A stretch of 38,726 nucleotides of DNA. Origin: Gammaproteobacteria bacterium. GTDB lineage: Bacteria > Pseudomonadota > Gammaproteobacteria > Steroidobacterales > Steroidobacteraceae. The position numbers were made by a program, and so were the translations under genes. This document shows, piece after piece, positions 1 through 7,484 of this stretch (the first letter of the stretch is position 1; each line of letters begins with the position of its first letter). The stretch is from the NCBI GenBank assembly GCA_003132025.1, contig PKWJ01000011.1, forward strand, positions 11,633 to 50,358. The letters are read 5' to 3'. The notes beneath the pieces were generated by a model that saw only the letters and a program-made list of their open reading frames with translations, searched no databases and was not told the origin of the DNA.

Positions 1-126
1 CGCAGCGAAGTGCGGCTGCCGGGCGGTCCATTGCGGGCCGTGGGCGAGCACGTGGTGCAGCTGCACCTGCATGCCGATGTCGAGGTCGAGCTGCCGGTGA
101 TCATCGTCGCCGAAGAAGCCGGCTGA
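1..126 (+). CDS. rplI: 50S ribosomal protein L9 (C-terminal end, partial)
   Basis: The first 41 codons are open in frame 1 and end at TGA 124-126. The translated tail (VRLPGGPLRAVGEHVVQLHL, then a run of beta-type residues ending VAEEAG) matches the C-terminal domain of ribosomal protein L9, which usually reads VR-P-GP-R--GEH-V--H and ends in a VVAE-like motif. L9 binds 23S rRNA in the large subunit. The start lies outside the window. dnaB follows 19 nt later, the usual rplI-dnaB order in gammaproteobacteria, which supports the call. Confidence 0.88.
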   Translation, partial: RSEVRLPGGPLRAVGEHVVQLHLHADVEVELPVIIVAEEAG

Positions 127-145
127 GGCCGGCGGGTCCGGGCGC

Positions 146-2812
146 GTGAGTACTCCTCTGCGCTCACGTCGCGATGGCGGCAGCGCGGGCGCCGAAGGGC
201 TGGTTCCACCGCATTCGATCGAGGCCGAGCAATCGGTACTGGGCGCGCTGCTGATCGACAAGACGGCCTGGGACCAGGTGGCCGACATTGTCACCACCGA
301 AGATTTCTATCGCCCGGACCATCGGCTGATATTCGAAGCGCTGGGTGAACTGGTTGCGGCCGGACGACCGGCGGACGTGGTGACCGTGTCCGAGCAGCTC
401 GAGCGGCGCGGCCGTCTCACCGACGCCGGCGGGCTGGCCTACCTCGGGACCCTGGCGGGCGATACGCCGACCGCCGCCAACGCCCGCAGCTATGCCCAGA
501 TCGTGCGCGAGCGGGCGCTGCTGCGCCGCCTGATCGAGGCCGGGCGCGAGATCACCTCGTCGGTGTTCAGCGATGACGGGCTGTCGGCACGCGACCTGGT
601 CGATCGCGCCGAGGGCCTGGTGTTCGAGATCGCCGAGCAGGGCCTGCGCACCGGCTCGGGCGCGGTACGGGTCAGCGCGCTGTTGCCGGCGCTGATCGAC
701 AAGATCGACGAGTGGCACAGCCATCCGGACAAGCTGCGCGGCCTGGCGACCGGGTTCACCGATTTTGACAACAAGACCGGCGGACTGCGCGCCGGCGACC
801 TCGTCATCGTCGCCGGCCGGCCCTCGATGGGCAAGACCACGCTGGCGGTGAACATGGCGGAATATGCCGCCGTGAGCCCGGACAGCAGGTCCTCGGTGGC
901 GATCTTCAGCATGGAAATGCCGGCCGAGCAACTGGTTACGCGCATGCTGGCCTCGATCGGCCACGTGCCGCTCAACAGCATCCGTTCCGGGCGTATTTCC
1001 GACGATGACTGGGTGCGCATCACCGCGGCCACCAGCCAGCTGTCCGAGGCACGAATTTTCATCGACGAGTCGCCGGCGCTGACGCCGACCGATCTGCGCG
1101 CGCGCGCGCGGCGCCTGAAACGCGAGCATGGACTGGATCTGGTGGTGGTGGATTACCTGCAGCTGATGCAGGTGCCGGGCACCAAGGAGAATCGCGCCAC
1201 CGAGATCGCCGAGATCTCACGCGGCCTCAAGGCGCTGGCGAAGGAACTCGCGGTGCCGGTGATTGCGCTGTCGCAGCTCAACCGCGCGGTCGAGCAGCGC
1301 AACGAGAAGAAGCCGGTGATGTCGGATCTTCGGGAGTGCGTCACCGGCGATACGCTGGTTTGCCTGACCGACGGCAGGCGCGTTCCGATACGAGAACTGG
1401 CAGGCACAGCGCCCGAGGTGTGGTCGTTCGATGAAGCGCACCGGCTTCATGCCGCCCGCGCGGACAAGGTCTGGCACGTGGGCCGCAAACCGGTGTTTCG
1501 TGTCAATCTTGCGAGTGGCCGCAGCATCCGGGCAACGGCGGAACACCGCCTGCTCGCCGGGGCCGGATGGACGACAGTCGGCAAACTTGCTCAGGGCGAT
1601 CGGTTGGCAGTGGCGCGACGCCTGCCAGCGCCGCCCGAGCCCAAGCGCTGGCCTGAGCATTGGCTGATTCTGCTCGGCCATCTTGTGGGTGATGGCAGCT
1701 ACCCCGTGCATCAGCCGCTGCGCTACACCACGATCGATGAGGAGAACAGCGCGCTGGTGCGGACGTGCGCCGAAAAGTTCGGAAGTACGGTGACAAGGCA
1801 TGAAGGTCCCACCGGTACCTGGCATCAACTCGTCATCAGCGGCAATGGAAATCGCTGGCATCCGGCGGGCGTCGGCGCGTGGCTTAAACAGCTGGGGATT
1901 TTCGGCCAACGATCCCATCAGAAGCACTTGCCAGCGGAAGTTTTCAGTCTTGCCGATGATCAGATTGCCTGCCTGTTACGCCATTTGTGGGCTACGGACG
2001 GCTCGATTACGGTTCCCAACAAAGGCAAGCACCCAGCGCCCCAGATACATTTTTCGACGTGCAGTCGCCGGCTCGCGTTCGACGTTGCCGCATTGCTGCT
2101 GCGCTTAGGCGTCGTCGCGCGTATCTATACTGTGCGATCCGCAGGGACACGCCCGATGTATTCGGTTTACATCAGTGGTGTCGATTCGATGCGCCGCTTC
2201 GTCATGCAGGTCGGGGCCCACGGACCGCGCTTGGACGCGATGACGCGACTGCAGCGCTATCTGATCGAAACCAACGAAAACACCAACGTCGATACATTGC
2301 CGGTTGAAATGCTCGACCAAGCGCGCGCCATGGTTAACTCACTCGCCGCGACCGATGGTCGGCTTGCCCGTATGCGCGGCTCATCTATGACAAATTCGCG
2401 CGTTCGTTTCGCGCCGTCTCGTAATTACTTACGGCGATATGCCGACTTGCTTGACGACGAATCGCTTCGAGCTGCGTGCGAGACCGACATCTTCTGGGAC
2501 CGCGTGACAGCGGTGTTGCCCGATGGCGAGGAAGATGTGTACGACCTCACCGTCCCGGGCCCCGCAAACTGGCTCGCAGATGGCGTGGCGACTCACAACT
2601 CGGGCAGCTTGGAACAAGACGCTGACATGATCCTGCTGATCTACCGCGACGAGGTCTACGATAAAAACACTACAAAAAAAGGCATGGCGGAGATTGATCT
2701 GGCCAAGCATCGCAACGGCGAGACCGGCACCTTCCTGCTGACGTTCCAGGGTCAGTACACGCGCTTCGTCAATTACGCACCCGACACCTATGCCGAGGGT
2801 GTATTGCGGTGA
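146..2812 (+). CDS. dnaB: Replicative DNA helicase DnaB with an in-frame intein
   Basis: Hexameric replicative helicase that unwinds DNA ahead of the fork. The GTG at 146 gives MSTPLRSRRDG and then the N-terminal DnaB domain (PPHSIEAEQSVLGALL). The RecA-like core has Walker A GRPSMGKTT (Lys230), followed by VVVDYLQLM and ALSQLNRAVEQR. The frame is 888 codons, far above the usual 460-470, because a 421-residue intein (residues 398-818) interrupts the conserved DLRE/SGSLEQDAD motif. Removing it leaves a normal 467-residue helicase: 397 residues before the intein and 70 after. The C-terminal part (IYRDEVY, AKHRNG) is intact, so a working enzyme depends on protein splicing. No strong Shine-Dalgarno precedes the GTG. 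The stop overlaps alr by 4 nt. Confidence 0.97.
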   Translation: MSTPLRSRRDGGSAGAEGLVPPHSIEAEQSVLGALLIDKTAWDQVADIVTTEDFYRPDHRLIFEALGELVAAGRPADVVTVSEQLERRGRLTDAGGLAYLGTLAGDTPTAANARSYAQIVRERALLRRLIEAGREITSSVFSDDGLSARDLVDRAEGLVFEIAEQGLRTGSGAVRVSALLPALIDKIDEWHSHPDKLRGLATGFTDFDNKTGGLRAGDLVIVAGRPSMGKTTLAVNMAEYAAVSPDSRSSVAIFSMEMPAEQLVTRMLASIGHVPLNSIRSGRISDDDWVRITAATSQLSEARIFIDESPALTPTDLRARARRLKREHGLDLVVVDYLQLMQVPGTKENRATEIAEISRGLKALAKELAVPVIALSQLNRAVEQRNEKKPVMSDLRECVTGDTLVCLTDGRRVPIRELAGTAPEVWSFDEAHRLHAARADKVWHVGRKPVFRVNLASGRSIRATAEHRLLAGAGWTTVGKLAQGDRLAVARRLPAPPEPKRWPEHWLILLGHLVGDGSYPVHQPLRYTTIDEENSALVRTCAEKFGSTVTRHEGPTGTWHQLVISGNGNRWHPAGVGAWLKQLGIFGQRSHQKHLPAEVFSLADDQIACLLRHLWATDGSITVPNKGKHPAPQIHFSTCSRRLAFDVAALLLRLGVVARIYTVRSAGTRPMYSVYISGVDSMRRFVMQVGAHGPRLDAMTRLQRYLIETNENTNVDTLPVEMLDQARAMVNSLAATDGRLARMRGSSMTNSRVRFAPSRNYLRRYADLLDDESLRAACETDIFWDRVTAVLPDGEEDVYDLTVPGPANWLADGVATHNSGSLEQDADMILLIYRDEVYDKNTTKKGMAEIDLAKHRNGETGTFLLTFQGQYTRFVNYAPDTYAEGVLR
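1337..2599 (+). mobile_element. DnaB intein with LAGLIDADG homing endonuclease domain
   Basis: In-frame intein of 421 residues, DnaB residues 398-818. It starts with the splicing nucleophile Cys398 (CVTGDTLV, block A). Block B has a T-x-x-H motif (Thr464, His467). The C-terminal blocks read VYDLTVPGPANWLADG and then GVATHN, giving penultimate His817, terminal Asn818 and Ser819 as the +1 extein residue. All residues for class 1 splicing are present. Between the splicing blocks are two LAGLIDADG-type motifs, LLGHLVGDG (acidic Asp516) and LLRHLWATDG (Asp618), about 100 residues apart, as expected for a single-chain homing endonuclease with both catalytic acids. From memory it resembles the large inteins of mycobacterial DnaB. 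The DNA is lower in G+C with more A/T-ending codons than the flanking exteins, which suggests horizontal acquisition. No frameshift or stop is visible, so splicing and homing may both be active. Confidence 0.95.
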
Positions 2813-3885
2813 CGCGGCTGATTCGCGCGCGCATCGACAGCGCCGCGCTGCGCGCCAACCTGCAGGCGATTCGCGCCCGCGCGCCGCGCAGCCGCGTGAT
2901 GGCGGTGGTCAAGGCCAATGCCTACGGCCACGGCCTGGTGCCGGCCGCGCTGGCGCTGGCCGATGCCGACGCATTTGCGGTCGCGCGACTTGAGGAGGCG
3001 GTGGCGCTGCGCGAAGCCGGATTGAAGCGGCGCATCGTGCTGCTCGAGGGCGTGCTCGATGCCACCCAACTGGCGCAGGCCGCGGCACTGGAACTTGATC
3101 TGGTCGTGCACCAGCTCGAGCAGATCGAGCTGCTGGAGCAGTTTCGCGGTGCGCGGCCGTTTCCGCTGTGGCTCAAGGTGGATACCGGCATGAACCGGCT
3201 GGGTTTTCGGCCGCAGGATTTTCGCGCCGCCTGGGAGCGGCTGCGTAATCTCAAGCCGGCCCCGCAGCAGCTGCGCGTGCTCACGCACCTGGCTTGCGCC
3301 GACGACGCCGACGGCGGCTACACCGCCGAGCAACTGGCGCGCCTGCGACCGCTGGTCGCCGGCCTCGAGGTTGAACTGAGCATCGCCAATTCAGCGGCAA
3401 TCCTGGCGCAGCCCTCGACCCATGCTGCCTGGGTGCGGCCCGGCCTGGCGCTGTACGGAGTGTCACCGTTCGCGGCACAGCGCGGAGCGCAGCTCGGCCT
3501 GCGGCCGGCAATGACGCTCGAAAGCACGGTGATCGCGCTGCGCGAAGTCGCGCCCGGCGAGCGCGCCGGATACGGGGGTGTGTGGCGCGCGCAGCGCCCC
3601 TCGCGCCTGGCGATTGTGGCCGCCGGCTATGGCGATGGCCTGCCGCGCAGCATTCCCGACGGCGCACCGGTGTTGATCGGCGGACGGCGCGCGCCGCTGG
3701 CCGGCCACGTCTCGATGGACATGATCGCGGTCGACATCACCGACCTGCCTCCGGTGACGGTCGGCGATCGGGTCGAGCTCTGGGGCGCGCACCTGCCGGT
3801 CGAGGAGCTGGCCGCCGCTGCCGGCACCATAGCCTACGAACTGCTATGCGCCGTGAGCCAGCGCGTGCCGATCGAGCTGGTCTAG
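2809..3885 (+). CDS. alr: Alanine racemase
   Basis: PLP-dependent racemase that converts L-alanine to D-alanine for peptidoglycan. The GTG at 2809 overlaps the dnaB stop by 4 nt (GTGA), so translation is probably coupled. The PLP lysine lies in AVVKANAYGHG (Lys35). The barrel continues through WLKVDTGMNRLGF and RPGLALYGVSPF. The second catalytic base is Tyr255 in RAGYGGVW. The C-terminal beta domain has GHVSMDMIAVDIT. The 358-residue length is typical of Alr/DadX. The rplI-dnaB-alr order points to Alr rather than the catabolic DadX, which normally lies beside a D-amino-acid dehydrogenase gene. Confidence 0.95.
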   Translation: MTRLIRARIDSAALRANLQAIRARAPRSRVMAVVKANAYGHGLVPAALALADADAFAVARLEEAVALREAGLKRRIVLLEGVLDATQLAQAAALELDLVVHQLEQIELLEQFRGARPFPLWLKVDTGMNRLGFRPQDFRAAWERLRNLKPAPQQLRVLTHLACADDADGGYTAEQLARLRPLVAGLEVELSIANSAAILAQPSTHAAWVRPGLALYGVSPFAAQRGAQLGLRPAMTLESTVIALREVAPGERAGYGGVWRAQRPSRLAIVAAGYGDGLPRSIPDGAPVLIGGRRAPLAGHVSMDMIAVDITDLPPVTVGDRVELWGAHLPVEELAAAAGTIAYELLCAVSQRVPIELV

Positions 3886-3926
3886 AGCAGACGTCCAGCC
3901 ACCGCAGCGTTCGCAGGTAATATTCA

Positions 3927-5720
3927 ATGGTGGAGGCCATCGTCCAATTCGGTACGCGCCTGTTCGGCCGCGCCGACCGGCTGCTGCGCGCTACCCTGGT
4001 CGCAGCCAAGCACGAGCAGCTCAGCGGCATTGTGTTCTGGGCCGCCCTGATCGGCGTCTGCGGTGCCTTCACCGGCGTCGCATTCCGGGCCGGTGTGCGG
4101 CTGGTACAGCACCTCTTGACCGGCTCATCGGCCGGCCTGGTCGAGACTGCGGAGCTGCTCCCCTGGTGGGCGCGCATCGCAGTGCCGACCGTGGGCGGGG
4201 TGATTGCCGGCACCTTGCTGTGGGCGGGACAGCGGGTGCTGCGCCAGACGCGCCGCGTCGATTACATGGAAGCAGTCGCGGTCGGCAACGGCCAGCTCAG
4301 CAGCCGCGTCGCGATGCTGCAGGCGGCGTCCTCGTTCTTCAGCATCGGGTCGGGGGCTTCGATCGGCCGCGAGGGCCCGTTGGTTCAGATGGCAGCGACC
4401 GTTGCCTCGAAGATCGGTCAATGGACCCAGGCGCCGGTGCCCAGGCTGCGGTTGCTGGTCGCCTGCGGCGCGGCCGCCGGTGTGGCCGCGGCCTACAACG
4501 CGCCGATCGCCGGCGCCCTGTTCGTCGCGGAAGTGGTCCTGGGCTCGATTGCGATGGAGAGTTTCGGCCCGTTGATCGTCGCCTCGGTGGTCTCGGATGC
4601 GACCACGCGCCACTTTCTGGGCTACGGGCCCGTCTACCAGGTCCCACACATCAATTTCGGCGCCTCCTGGGAGCTGGCGCTGTACGGCCTGCTCGGCGTG
4701 CTGCTCGGACATGGCGCGCCGCCGTACCTGGCGCTGCTGGAGCGCGCGCGGTTGTCATTCGGCCGCCTGCATTGGCCGTTGCCGGTCACGCTCGCCATCG
4801 GCGGACTGGTCGTCGGCGTGATCTCGGTCGGGGTGCCCCAGGTCTGGGGCAACGGCTACAGCGTGGTCAACGATATGCTCAACGACAAGCTGACCCTCAA
4901 GTTGCTGGCCCTGGCGCTGGTCGCCAAGCTGGTCAGTACCGCGGCCTCGGTGGGATCGGGCGCCAACGGCGGCATCCTGACGCCGACCCTGTTCATGGGT
5001 GCTGCATTCGGCGCGCTGTTCGCCGACATCCTGCACGTCATTGACCCGCATCTGACCTCGCAGCTGGCGGCCTACGCCGTGGTCGGCATGGGAGCGTTCC
5101 TGGCAGCCACCACGCATGCGCCATTGACGTCGATTCTCTTGATATTCGAAATGACCCTGGACTATGAGGTGGTACTGCCGCTGATGCTGGCCTGTGTGAC
5201 CGCCCACTACGTCGCCAGCATCTACCGGCGCGGGGAATCGGTTTACACGCGTGCACTCAAGGCTGGCGGCCCCGGCGATGAAGCCGAGTGGCGGCTGCGC
5301 CAGATCACGGCGCTGATCCGGCCGCCGGCGCTGGTGCTGCAGCGGGACCAGCGTCTGGCCACGGCACTCGAGCAACTGCCGCCGCGCGGTGACCACCCGG
5401 TATATATCGTGGATTCGCAGAACCAGCTGGTGGGCCAGGTCGCCGCCCAGGAATTGCGGCGCCAGTCGCGATCGCAGCCCGCCGATCCGCATCTGACGGT
5501 CGCGGTGCTGATGCATCCGGCGCCACCGGTGCTGATACCCGAGATGCTGCTTGGGGACGCGCTCGACGCCTTTATTGCGCACCGCTCCAAGGCGTTGCCG
5601 GTGGTGTCCGGACACTGGAGTCCGGTGCTGCTGGGCGAGGTGTGGCGCCACGACCTGCTGCTGGCCCTGCAGGATCGCATGGCGGAGCGGCCTGAGCCCC
5701 GCTCACCAGCGGCGCGCTAG
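3927..5720 (+). CDS. CLC-family chloride channel/transporter with C-terminal CBS domains
   Basis: Integral membrane protein of 597 residues. The CLC core (about residues 30-435) has the gating-glutamate motif GREGP with Glu149, equivalent to Glu148 of E. coli ClcA. It also has the pore motif GANGGILTPTLF, corresponding to GGIFAP. Roughly residues 445-590 form a CBS-domain pair (VYIVDSQNQLVGQV; ALPVVSG). CBS domains often sense adenine nucleotides. The first selectivity loop reads GNGQ instead of GSGIP. At the position of the inner proton glutamate (Glu203 of ClcA) the sequence appears to be Val (FVAEVVLG). It is therefore unclear whether this is a 2Cl-/H+ exchanger or a channel. The ATG follows a weak AGGT box. 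The gene ends in a 4-nt convergent overlap with the FHA gene. Confidence 0.93.
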   Translation: MVEAIVQFGTRLFGRADRLLRATLVAAKHEQLSGIVFWAALIGVCGAFTGVAFRAGVRLVQHLLTGSSAGLVETAELLPWWARIAVPTVGGVIAGTLLWAGQRVLRQTRRVDYMEAVAVGNGQLSSRVAMLQAASSFFSIGSGASIGREGPLVQMAATVASKIGQWTQAPVPRLRLLVACGAAAGVAAAYNAPIAGALFVAEVVLGSIAMESFGPLIVASVVSDATTRHFLGYGPVYQVPHINFGASWELALYGLLGVLLGHGAPPYLALLERARLSFGRLHWPLPVTLAIGGLVVGVISVGVPQVWGNGYSVVNDMLNDKLTLKLLALALVAKLVSTAASVGSGANGGILTPTLFMGAAFGALFADILHVIDPHLTSQLAAYAVVGMGAFLAATTHAPLTSILLIFEMTLDYEVVLPLMLACVTAHYVASIYRRGESVYTRALKAGGPGDEAEWRLRQITALIRPPALVLQRDQRLATALEQLPPRGDHPVYIVDSQNQLVGQVAAQELRRQSRSQPADPHLTVAVLMHPAPPVLIPEMLLGDALDAFIAHRSKALPVVSGHWSPVLLGEVWRHDLLLALQDRMAERPEPRSPAAR

Positions 5721-6415
5721 CCCTCGAAAAAGCCCATCTTCACGCCCGCGAGCTGGATCACGTCGTTGTCCGCCAGCTTGCGGGCCTGCTCGCCGATCGG
5801 CGCACCGTTGACCAGAGGCGGATTGTTCGACGAGTCGGAATCCACGTGCACGATGAAGTAGCCCTCTGAGCGGCGCGTGATGGCGGCAACCTGCACGCCA
5901 GGACGCCCGAGCGTCGTGAGCGCCTTGGTGAGTTCCAGTTCGCGGCCGGCGAATGCTCCCGACAACACCTGCAGTTTGGCTTTCTTGAGCACCGGCGGAC
6001 CGGTGCCCAGTGCGCGGCGGCTGGCCGTGGTGCTGGAAGTATCCGGCACGGCGGCGCGGATCTTTTCCACCGGCCGCGCCGAGGGCTGGATCACCATGGT
6101 CTTTTCGAATTCGTCCTGGTGTGCATCGTCGTCTTCGACGAAACGCAGCTGGTGATGGCCGACGGTGACGACGTCGCCGTGCTGCAATGCATGTTTCTTG
6201 ATCAGCTTGCCGTTGACGTATGTGCCGTTGGTGCTGTTCAGATCCTCGAGAAATGAATCGTTGAGGATATTGATGATCAGCGAATGGTGTCCGCTGACCG
6301 CCGGGTTATCGATCCGGATGTCATTGTCAGGGAGGCGTCCGATGGTGTAACGCTCCTTGTTCATGTTGTATTCCGCGAGCACGGAACCATCCAGACTCAG
6401 TATCAACCTAGCCAT
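5717..6415 (-). CDS. FHA-domain protein (two FHA-like domains)
   Basis: Cytoplasmic protein of 232 residues. The N-terminal FHA domain (about residues 5-95) carries all the phosphothreonine-binding signature positions: GRLPDNDI (26-33), SGHH (41-44) and STNGTYVNG (61-69). A middle linker, residues about 95-145, is acidic and then polar. Residues about 148-232 form a second, degenerate FHA-like fold (LTTLGRPG, PLVNGAPIG) without the full phosphate-binding set. FHA domains dock phosphothreonine proteins made by Ser/Thr kinases. The gene lies 12 nt downstream of a PP2C phosphatase in the same operon, so the two probably read and erase the same phosphorylation. No cognate kinase is in this window. 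Confidence 0.9.
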   Translation of the reverse strand: MARLILSLDGSVLAEYNMNKERYTIGRLPDNDIRIDNPAVSGHHSLIINILNDSFLEDLNSTNGTYVNGKLIKKHALQHGDVVTVGHHQLRFVEDDDAHQDEFEKTMVIQPSARPVEKIRAAVPDTSSTTASRRALGTGPPVLKKAKLQVLSGAFAGRELELTKALTTLGRPGVQVAAITRRSEGYFIVHVDSDSSNNPPLVNGAPIGEQARKLADNDVIQLAGVKMGFFEG

Positions 6416-6427
6416 GTTCTTTTAGCC

Positions 6428-7279
6428 TCAGGTCGAGCTGAACCAGCCCAACATCTTGTCGAGTATTCCACGTGGCGCGGGGAACGATTCCAGGATCTCC
6501 GCTGCCACCACCGAGATATTGTCCTTGCCACCATTATCGTTACCCAACTGAATCAGTTGCTTAGTGGCGGTCTCAAGGTTAGCACCAAAGGTGCTTATGG
6601 TTAAGTGAATGTCGTCGTCCTCGACCATATCCGACAGGCCGTCCGAGCATATGAGATACAGGTCACCTTTCTGGACCGGGTGCTCCTGTACCTCGACGTC
6701 GACATTGGACTCCACCCCCAGGGCACGGGTCACGTAGTTCTTGTTGGCGGCCCGCTGCGCCTCCTCCGGGGAATAGAAACCCCGGTCCACCAGCTCCTGC
6801 AGCAGCGAGTGGTCCATGGTCATCTGTTCCAGGCCGGCGGCGCGCAGGCGATACAGCCGCGAATCCCCGACGTGGGCGATCGACACCTTGTTGTCGAAGA
6901 ACAGGGCCCCCACCACGGTGGTGCCCATGCCCTCGCACTGTGGCTGGGTGCGCGCGGTCTGAAAGATGATCTTGTTGGCTCGCAGGATCGCATCTCGCAG
7001 GATGATCGAGGCACGCGTCAGGCCGGCGGTGGAGTCGTTGATGCGCAGATCTTCGCGCTCCACCGCATCTTTCACCAGACCGACGATGGTCTTGACGGCG
7101 ATGCCGCTCGCGACCTCGCCGGCGTTGTAGCCGCCCATGCCGTCGGCCAGCACCAGAAGGCCGATGTCGGCGTCGTATGCGATGGTGTCTTCGTTGTGGT
7201 CGCGAACCCGACCGGTGTCGGTCTGGCCCACACAACGTAACTTCCCTTTGAGGCTTACCCGGCCTCGTGCGCGCGGCAT
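6428..7279 (-). CDS. PP2C-family Ser/Thr protein phosphatase
   Basis: Metal-dependent phosphatase of the PPM/PP2C family, 283 residues from the chosen start. Motifs in order: RVRDHNED (24-31), LLVLADGMGG (41-50), the STNG-like MGTTVVGALF, VSIAHVGDSRLYRLR, LICSDGLSDMVEDDD and KDNISVVA. Together they supply the Asp residues that bind the two catalytic metals. An upstream in-frame ATG at 7345 would add 22 unconserved residues. I chose ATG 7277-7279 because AAGGA lies about 5 nt before it and because a promoter-like pair at 7317-7345 would place transcription initiation inside that extension. The FHA gene follows 12 nt later. The likely role is to dephosphorylate targets of a Ser/Thr kinase encoded elsewhere. 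Confidence 0.93.
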   Translation of the reverse strand: MPRARGRVSLKGKLRCVGQTDTGRVRDHNEDTIAYDADIGLLVLADGMGGYNAGEVASGIAVKTIVGLVKDAVEREDLRINDSTAGLTRASIILRDAILRANKIIFQTARTQPQCEGMGTTVVGALFFDNKVSIAHVGDSRLYRLRAAGLEQMTMDHSLLQELVDRGFYSPEEAQRAANKNYVTRALGVESNVDVEVQEHPVQKGDLYLICSDGLSDMVEDDDIHLTISTFGANLETATKQLIQLGNDNGGKDNISVVAAEILESFPAPRGILDKMLGWFSST

Positions 7280-7316
7280 AATTCCTTTTTTCATCAAAAC
7301 TTGAACTGCGTCACAC

Positions 7317-7345
7317 TCTATAGCTATCGGTGCTCTGATGCCCAA
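7317..7345 (-). promoter_or_regulatory. Candidate sigma-70 promoter for the PP2C-FHA operon
   Basis: Read on the minus strand, a TTGGGC box (7345-7340) and a TATAGA box (7322-7317) are exactly 17 nt apart. The start point would fall near 7310, about 30 nt before the chosen PP2C start codon. Box quality is moderate (3/6 and 4/6), so this is a prediction. Confidence 0.35.
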
Positions 7346-7484
7346 CCCGAACCCAAGCTAGTTGCACGGCGCCCAAGCCGCGCCGTCCGGGGGCATTGAT
7401 CGGAATGCATAACTTAGCATCGTGGCACATGCAATGCGCGGCCCTGATCACAGTTGCCGGCGCTCCGGTGTAGCATTCACCCCC

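Noticed and set aside
164-1129. Long open frame on the minus strand opposite dnaB
   Set aside because: It mirrors dnaB's codon-position G+C bias and its translation is Arg/Gln/His-rich with no domain. The plus strand holds clear helicase motifs.
4166-5044. Long second frame inside the CLC gene
   Set aside because: Its translation is Arg/Gly/Ala-rich without motifs, while the other frame has all CLC hallmarks.
7422-7484. Longer radA start at ATG 7422
   Set aside because: It adds 21 residues with no RadA homology before the zinc finger; GTG 7485 gives the family N-terminus.
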